DNA of 34,759 bases from Calditrichota bacterium (GTDB taxonomy: Bacteria > Calditrichota > Calditrichia > RBG-13-44-9 > J075), in the NCBI GenBank assembly GCA_020434205.1, contig JAGRBF010000020.1:6501-41259 (forward strand), given 5' to 3'. Shown piece after piece: positions 30,900 through 34,759 of this stretch (positions are counted from its first letter, which is position 1; each line of letters begins with the position of its first letter). The notes below the pieces were generated by a model. It did no database searches and was not told where the DNA came from. It saw only the letters and a list, made by a program, of their open reading frames with translations. A program made the translations under genes and the position numbers.

Positions 30900-32048
30900 A
30901 TGGGCGACCCCGTTTTCATCGTTTACATCTTCGGAATTGTGGTCCTGGGATTTATCATCGCCTTTTTTGCGGTTTCCCTGCTCTCCGGGCGGGCCATGAG
31001 CCGCCAGAACAAGTTTCTGGCCGGGATCCTGGAAGGCAGCTCCGCCCTGATCATCGCCTGGGACGACCAGCAGAAAGTGGTGGCCTTCAACGAGGCCTGC
31101 GAAAAGCTGACCGGCCTTTCCGGCAAAGAAATCAACGGGATGCCGGCCGCCCAGCTCAACATTTTCCCCCCCGAAACCTTTTCCGGACCAATCCCCCCGC
31201 TGCCTACCGTTTCCACCTGGAAAGGCAAGGACGGCCGGGAGGTTTTTATCCAATGGCATTTTTCCGCCATCGAAGCGGCCTACGGGCAGCCCCGTCTGAT
31301 CATCGCTTCCGGCATCGACGTTACCCGCTTGAACAACGCCCTGGCCCAGGTCGAGGATTACAGCGTGCGGCTGCGCACCTCGGCAGCCCGCATGGCCAAT
31401 CTGGAAGAGGAGGAGCGCCGCAAAATTGCCCAGGTGCTGCACGATCGGATGGGGCAGGATCTCAGCGCCGGGCGCATGACCCTCAACGCCCTCAAGCAGG
31501 ACAACAACCCTCCCGAAATGGCGGCCCGCATTGAGGATCTGAGCAATATTTTCAGGGACATTATCCAAAGCTCCCGGGAGTTGATCGCCGAGTTGAGTCC
31601 CCGCGAATTGTATAAGGTTGGTTTGCAGGCCGCCCTGAAAACCCGCATCGAATACCTGCGCGACAAATGGCGGGAAAGCCTGGAGTTCGAAGGGCAACTC
31701 AAGGACGAAAGCGATTTGCCGGAGCACCTGCCCTATTTCCTGTATTCCGCCTGCGGGGAGTTGCTTCACAACGCCCATAAGCACGCCTCCGGCAGCGAGG
31801 TGGTGGTGTCCCTTTTCCGGGAGGAGGGCCATATTGTTCTGCAGGTTTCGGACAACGGTCCCGGTTTCGACCCGGTGGCTCTGGAGGAAAGCCTGGGGCA
31901 CACCAGCGGTTTCGGGCTGTTTTACATCCGGGACCGCACCCGCTATTTCGGGGGGCGCTTTGAGGTGCAATCCCAACCGGGAGAAGGCAGCGAGTTTAAT
32001 CTGTTTTTTCCGACCCAAACAGTGGAGAAGGGAGTGGCAAATGCATAG
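30900..32048 (+). CDS. Sensor histidine kinase (PAS, HisKA_3, HATPase), cassette copy 2
   Basis: A 382-residue paralogue of the kinase at 23490. It has one N-terminal helix (about 5-28, VFIVYIFGIVVLGFIIAFFA) and a PAS domain (about 40-145; ALIIAWDDQQKVVAFNEAC, matching AMILAWDNQQIIRVFNLAC of copy 1). The dimerisation box is RRKIAQVLHDRMGQDLSA with His181 followed by the normal Asp, unlike copy 1. The ATP domain has GELLHNAHKHA, DNGPGF and GFGLFYIRDR. GGGAG close to the ATG supports the start. The regulator gene overlaps its stop by eight bases. The upstream leader contains alternative hairpins and a terminator. Confidence 0.94.
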   Translation: MGDPVFIVYIFGIVVLGFIIAFFAVSLLSGRAMSRQNKFLAGILEGSSALIIAWDDQQKVVAFNEACEKLTGLSGKEINGMPAAQLNIFPPETFSGPIPPLPTVSTWKGKDGREVFIQWHFSAIEAAYGQPRLIIASGIDVTRLNNALAQVEDYSVRLRTSAARMANLEEEERRKIAQVLHDRMGQDLSAGRMTLNALKQDNNPPEMAARIEDLSNIFRDIIQSSRELIAELSPRELYKVGLQAALKTRIEYLRDKWRESLEFEGQLKDESDLPEHLPYFLYSACGELLHNAHKHASGSEVVVSLFREEGHIVLQVSDNGPGFDPVALEESLGHTSGFGLFYIRDRTRYFGGRFEVQSQPGEGSEFNLFFPTQTVEKGVANA

Positions 32049-32706
32049 AATTCTGGTGGTAGACGATCATACGGTGATGGCCGAGGGCATCAAAATGCTG
32101 ATGGAAAAGGGGGGGGATTTCCGGGTGGTGGACATGGCCCAGACTGCTGAGGACGGGGTTCGACTGGCCCTGCGCCTCAATCCGGACGCCATTATCATGG
32201 ACCTGCATTTTGCCCACAGCCGCATGACCGGCTTTGAGGCAATCCATATGATTCGTCGCCAGCACCCGTCCCTGCCCATCCTGACCCTTTCCTGGGAAAA
32301 CACCGCCGGTTTCGTGATGAAGGCCCTGGAGGCGGGAGCGGCCGGCTACATCGTTAAGGAGGATTCCTCTGAGGAACTGGTTTCCGCGGTTCGCAAGGTA
32401 ATTGCCGGGGAGCGATTTATCAGCCATCGCCTGCGGGACAAGGTAATGGAGGCCCTGCTGGATCGCACCACCTCGGAGAACACCCGCTCCGGCAACGGCT
32501 TTTTGAACAAACGGGAAATCGCCCTGCTTATCCACCTGGCCCGGGGCAAATGTCCCAAGGAAATCGCCGACGAGCTGAAGCGCAATCACAAAACCATCGA
32601 AACCCACCGCCGCAACCTGTTCCGCAAGATCGGGGTGGACAACCTGGCCTCCCTGGTCAAATACGCCATCCAGAACAAATACATCAAGCCCGAGGATATC
32701 CAGTAG
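32041..32706 (+). CDS. NarL/LuxR-type response regulator, cassette copy 2
   Basis: A 221-residue regulator. The receiver has Asp8-Asp9, the phospho-acceptor Asp54 in IIMDLHF, Ser in LTLSWEN and Lys in YIVKEDS. The loop after Asp54 (LHFAHSRMTGFEA) is about two residues longer than the usual LxMPxMxGxEA form, and lacks the Pro. The LuxR helix-turn-helix (about 155-215) reads LNKREIALLIHLARGKCPKE and HKTIETHRRNLFRKI. The start ATG is inside the last codons of the kinase gene (8-base overlap), so translation is coupled; AGGGAG lies just upstream. Its stop TAG is the first triplet of an inverted repeat shared with the convergent membrane-protein gene. Confidence 0.94.
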   Translation: MHRILVVDDHTVMAEGIKMLMEKGGDFRVVDMAQTAEDGVRLALRLNPDAIIMDLHFAHSRMTGFEAIHMIRRQHPSLPILTLSWENTAGFVMKALEAGAAGYIVKEDSSEELVSAVRKVIAGERFISHRLRDKVMEALLDRTTSENTRSGNGFLNKREIALLIHLARGKCPKEIADELKRNHKTIETHRRNLFRKIGVDNLASLVKYAIQNKYIKPEDIQ

Positions 32707-32753
32707 GTGCGAGGCATGCCTCGCACCCAACATCCGGGCATGCCTCACACCTA
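32704..32753. repeat. Inverted repeat containing both convergent stop codons
   Basis: The left arm TAGGTGCGAGGCATGCC (32704-32720) pairs with GGCATGCCTCACACCTA (32737-32753) over 17 positions with one mismatch. The left arm is also half of a perfect 22-bp palindrome at 32706-32727. The regulator's TAG is at the outer end of the left arm; the membrane-protein gene's TAG, on the other strand, is at the outer end of the right arm. It probably ends transcription from both sides, though T-runs are lacking. Confidence 0.88.
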
Positions 32754-33422
32754 CCGCCAGGATTTTTCGACCCAATACAAACCCGCCAGAAAACAGATGC
32801 TGCGCAGGCAACTGGCTAGGTTGTTGATGATCCAGATGGCTATTTGCTCTTGCGGTTGGCTCAAATCGAAAGCGAACATTACGCCAGTCGTAGGTAGGAA
32901 ATAAATGAGGATACCAACCGCAAACCAGGTTTCGGGGAACGAGAGCATATTGCCCTTGGCCTGCAAAGTGATTCGAATTAAAGCCCATAAGGCCAAAATG
33001 CTGATTAATAAATGGCCGCTAACCAGGACAGTAGAATTAAGCGTTGGAGAACCGTTGTTCTCAATTAGCCAGGGGGAGTTTGCCAGAACAAAAAGGGTAA
33101 ATAGGAATCCCAAGATTAGGATGGGGCGGAAGTTCTTTTTCCCAAAAATGGCAGTGGTCAATATGGGTCCGGTTAACCATACCTCAATAGGTGTTAAAAT
33201 ATTTAACAAAAAAAGATTACTTATTTGGTTTGCTTGCAAAATGTGGCCAATTACCTGGACAACCAAATAAACAATCATCAATGATAAGATGGTACGCAAG
33301 CCAATTGATAAGCGTTCATTTTTCAAGAATATTCGAATTGACCACAGGGCGGTAATGCCAAGAAGGAAGTATTGCGCATAATAGGTGGTCAGGAGAAGGT
33401 TGAAGGTGGTATTCGAATCCAT
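32751..33422 (-). CDS. Seven-helix membrane protein, cassette copy 2
   Basis: A 223-residue protein with about seven membrane helices, a distant paralogue of the one at 25304. The shared blocks are ILTPIEV and TWFAVGILIY, at the same places in the helix order. The base composition is clearly richer in A and T than its neighbours (runs such as TTAACAAAAAAAG), which suggests a different history from the other copy or relaxed selection. The ATG at 33422 is preferred over a TTG 14 codons upstream, though neither has a strong ribosome site. The CPPxC gene lies upstream on the same strand, beyond a hairpin. Function unknown. Confidence 0.82.
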   Translation of the reverse strand: MDSNTTFNLLLTTYYAQYFLLGITALWSIRIFLKNERLSIGLRTILSLMIVYLVVQVIGHILQANQISNLFLLNILTPIEVWLTGPILTTAIFGKKNFRPILILGFLFTLFVLANSPWLIENNGSPTLNSTVLVSGHLLISILALWALIRITLQAKGNMLSFPETWFAVGILIYFLPTTGVMFAFDLSQPQEQIAIWIINNLASCLRSICFLAGLYWVEKSWR

Positions 33423-33608
33423 TTTATACGGCGGATTTTGGTGGTGAGAAAATGCTACAAGCAAATCATGATGGCAAAGAAAATCGCTTTACCTTGTTCG
33501 CTGCTCCCTGAAACTTGCAGCAAAATTGAACAGACCAATTAAATACGACCACAATGTATTGAATTACATTGGATTAATAAAATTTAAAACGAATTTTCTG
33601 CCTTTAAT

Positions 33609-33640
33609 AGAATAGCCCCCATTTGAGTGAGGGCTATTCT
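33609..33640. terminator. Hairpin terminator after CPPxC gene 2
   Basis: GAATAGCCC and GGGCTATTC pair perfectly, with one further A-T pair, around 12 bases. It lies 21 bases after the stop at 33661. T-runs are short on both sides, so termination may be partial. Position matches the terminator after CPPxC gene 1 (26037). Confidence 0.65.
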
Positions 33641-33660
33641 TATCAGTTCGAGATCCAATA

Positions 33661-34302
33661 TTACATTACTTTCAGGGTCACCCCACGCATGGCCGGCAGG
33701 CCGCTGTTGAGGGGATTGAGGAGACCACAAACCGGCGGGCAGGGCAGTCCTAACTCCGCCAGTTGTCCCTGCCAGCGGTCCTCGCCCTGCGGGGTCACCG
33801 CGGAAATCACGATCACCCGCTGGCGGTGTTCGTTGAGCCCGAAGTGGAAGGTCAGCCCCGGGGTGTCCGGCTGGTTGAGCACCCGCTCCACCGCGGCCCG
33901 GTTAAAGGCCCCGCCGTGGATCTCGCCCTGGTTAATCCCGGCCCGGTAGCGGGCGGTATACCCGGCGGCGGCCGCCACGCTCAGTTGCGGGGAGGCAAAT
34001 CCCGGGCGTTCCTCTTCCGCCAGCGGGGCGCCCAGAAACAGCACCGCCTCGTCCAGCAGGTCGTGTCCGGCTTCGTTGGTGGCGGTGAGAACCAGCACGT
34101 TGCCGTCCTCGAGATCCTTGCCGTAATAGTAGCGGATGCCCGCCGCATTGGGCTGGGCGAGCACCTTCCGCAGCGCAGCGGCGCTGAAGTAAGCTGCAAC
34201 CCCGCCCTCGCCGAGGGGATTGTTTTCCAGATACTGATTTACATAGACCTTGCCTTCGGCTTCGGTGATATTGTGATTGCGTTGAGAAAGAGACGATTTC
34301 AT
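33661..34302 (-). CDS. Two-repeat protein with CPPVC motif, cassette copy 2
   Basis: A 213-residue protein, paralogue of the one at 26076, with no signal peptide or membrane helix. Unit 1 (about 34-84) reads GVAAYFSAAALRKVLAQPNA, then AGIRYYYGKD and VLVLTATN. Unit 2 (about 128-175) reads GGAFNRAAVERVLNQPDTPG, then LTFHFGLNEH and RVIVISAV. The tail has CPPVC (188-192), then NPLNS as in copy 1 (DNLLNS). The unit pattern is G-G-x-F-x-x-x-A-L/V-x-x-x-L-x-Q-P, then aromatic-rich and hydrophobic strands. AAGGAG seven bases before the ATG supports the start. A strong terminator lies 82-125 bases upstream, as before copy 1. Role unknown; possibly a signal or cargo for the adjacent membrane protein and kinase. 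Confidence 0.85.
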   Translation of the reverse strand: MKSSLSQRNHNITEAEGKVYVNQYLENNPLGEGGVAAYFSAAALRKVLAQPNAAGIRYYYGKDLEDGNVLVLTATNEAGHDLLDEAVLFLGAPLAEEERPGFASPQLSVAAAAGYTARYRAGINQGEIHGGAFNRAAVERVLNQPDTPGLTFHFGLNEHRQRVIVISAVTPQGEDRWQGQLAELGLPCPPVCGLLNPLNSGLPAMRGVTLKVM

Positions 34303-34383
34303 GACATACTCCTTGTTCAGGATGGGTGTTGTGAGAAATCGTCTGCCGGCAGACTATTTGATTTGGCGCGCAAAAAAGTCGAC

Positions 34384-34427
34384 AAAAAAAGGGCAGCCGG
34401 CGCTTCATGCGCTCTTGCTGCCCTTTT
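34384..34427 (-). terminator. Strong intrinsic terminator upstream of CPPxC gene 2
   Basis: AAAAGGGCAGC and GCTGCCCTTTT pair perfectly around an inner GCGC/GCGC stem, with seven T on the minus strand. No gene is seen in the 330 bases upstream on that strand inside the window. It is either the end of a transcript starting beyond the window or an attenuator in the CPPxC leader. Confidence 0.9.
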
Positions 34428-34474
34428 CCATTTCGATCAGGTTTTTTCAGCTGATCTTTACAGATTCGGGTATT

Positions 34475-34500
34475 TCAAAATTCGCAACCGCGAATTTTGA
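34475..34500. other. Perfect 11-bp hairpin
   Basis: TCAAAATTCGC pairs with GCGAATTTTGA around AACC. It directly abuts the compound tandem repeat. No T-run, so not a classical terminator; it may mark one end of the repeat unit or be a regulatory stem. Confidence 0.7.
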
Positions 34501-34670
34501 GGACCATTGGACCGATGGACCATTGGACCGATGGACCGATGGACCGATGGACCCAAGGACCAGAGGCGATGCTAAGACTGAAAGAGGACCATTGGACCGA
34601 TGGACCAGAGGCGATGCTAAGACTGAAAGAGGACCATTGGACCGATGGACCAGAGGACTATGGGCGAGAC
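34501..34670. repeat. Compound tandem repeat: 8-bp GGACCGAT units and 45-bp higher-order unit
   Basis: Eight units of the form GGACCATT, GGACCGAT, GGACCCAA or GGACCAGA run from 34501 to 34564. A 21-bp insert beginning GGCGATGCTAAG follows. Three 8-bp units plus this insert form a 45-bp unit, present twice in full (34560-34604 and 34605-34649) and once in part. The two full copies appear identical. Confidence 0.95.
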
Positions 34671-34687
34671 TGGGACTTTCTTAACCT

Positions 34688-34735
34688 CCCACTCTTGTAG
34701 TTTCGTACCCCCGTACTCTCGCACCCTCGCCCGTT
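34688..34735. repeat. Degenerate 8-bp-period stretch (CGTACCCC type)
   Basis: Successive octamers CCACTCTT, TGTAGTTT, CGTACCCC, CGTACTCT, CGCACCCT and CGCCCGTT share a pyrimidine-rich pattern. It is more decayed than the other arrays, and its period is the main reason to list it. Confidence 0.55.
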
Positions 34736-34759
34736 TTGCGGCGGCTCTCCAGGTTCAAA

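Larger units (their letters stand above)
34303..34759. other. 457-bp right-hand spacer with no gene
   Basis: The spacer holds a terminator (34384-34427), a hairpin (34475-34500), a compound tandem repeat (34501-34670) and a degenerate 8-bp-period stretch near 34688-34735. The open frames crossing the repeats encode only repeated Asp/Trp/Gly-rich peptides and are not taken as genes. Confidence 0.75.

Noticed and set aside
34301-34684. A 127-codon open frame through the tandem repeats encoding repeated WTDGP-type peptides
   Set aside because: Its reading frame stays open only because the 45-bp unit is a multiple of three. It has no ribosome site and starts inside the CPPxC leader, so it is treated as repeat-derived.

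Overview
The window is about 34.8 kb of chromosomal-looking DNA from a Gram-negative-type (diderm) bacterium. At least five lipoprotein signal peptides, several outer-membrane beta-barrel candidates, a CsgG-family protein and LPP20-type proteins point to an outer membrane. Most genes have good Shine-Dalgarno sites. The mixture of CsgG/LPP20 envelope proteins, NarL-type two-component pairs with PAS kinases, and intergenic 7-8 bp repeat arrays fits the FCB superphylum (Calditrichota, KSB1 or a neighbour). That placement is inference; there is no rRNA, tRNA or marker gene to settle it. I saw no phage, insertion sequence or CRISPR array.

Region 1 (1-10.6 kb) is DNA repair plus envelope and ion homeostasis. 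It holds a truncated lipoprotein gene, a SRAP/HMCES-type DNA-protein crosslink enzyme, a metallo-beta-lactamase-fold hydrolase and a double-TM2 protein. A minus-strand operon DUF432-like -> MscS -> LapA-like follows. A divergent CorA transporter comes next. Last is a two-gene operon of a 1,076-codon P-loop-like protein and an MscS channel that carries a lipoprotein signal.

Region 2 (10.8-22.4 kb) begins with a CBM9-like lipoprotein closed by a strong two-way terminator. Then comes a long minus-strand envelope cluster. In transcription order it is: TPR-like lipoprotein, barrel protein, sigma-70-family factor, zinc-finger anti-sigma factor, exported transglutaminase-like protein, LPP20 lipoprotein, CsgG-TPR-SH3-like protein, LPP20-like protein, barrel protein, VWA lipoprotein. 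It reads as a sigma/anti-sigma-controlled surface or secretion module of unknown purpose.

Region 3 (22.4-34.8 kb) is the most unusual. A four-gene cassette occurs twice: PAS-histidine kinase and overlapping NarL-type response regulator on the plus strand, then a convergent seven-helix membrane protein and a two-repeat protein ending in a CPPxC motif on the minus strand. Copy 1 spans 23.5-26.8 kb and copy 2 spans 30.9-34.3 kb. Between them lie a small hypothetical gene, a regulator fusing an XRE-type HTH to solute-binding-like domains, and a FecR-like protein. Each kinase is preceded by structured non-coding DNA: an imperfect 167-bp repeat before kinase 1, and a region of alternative hairpins ending in an intrinsic terminator before kinase 2. 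The duplicated cassette looks like a signalling system that I cannot match to a described pathway.
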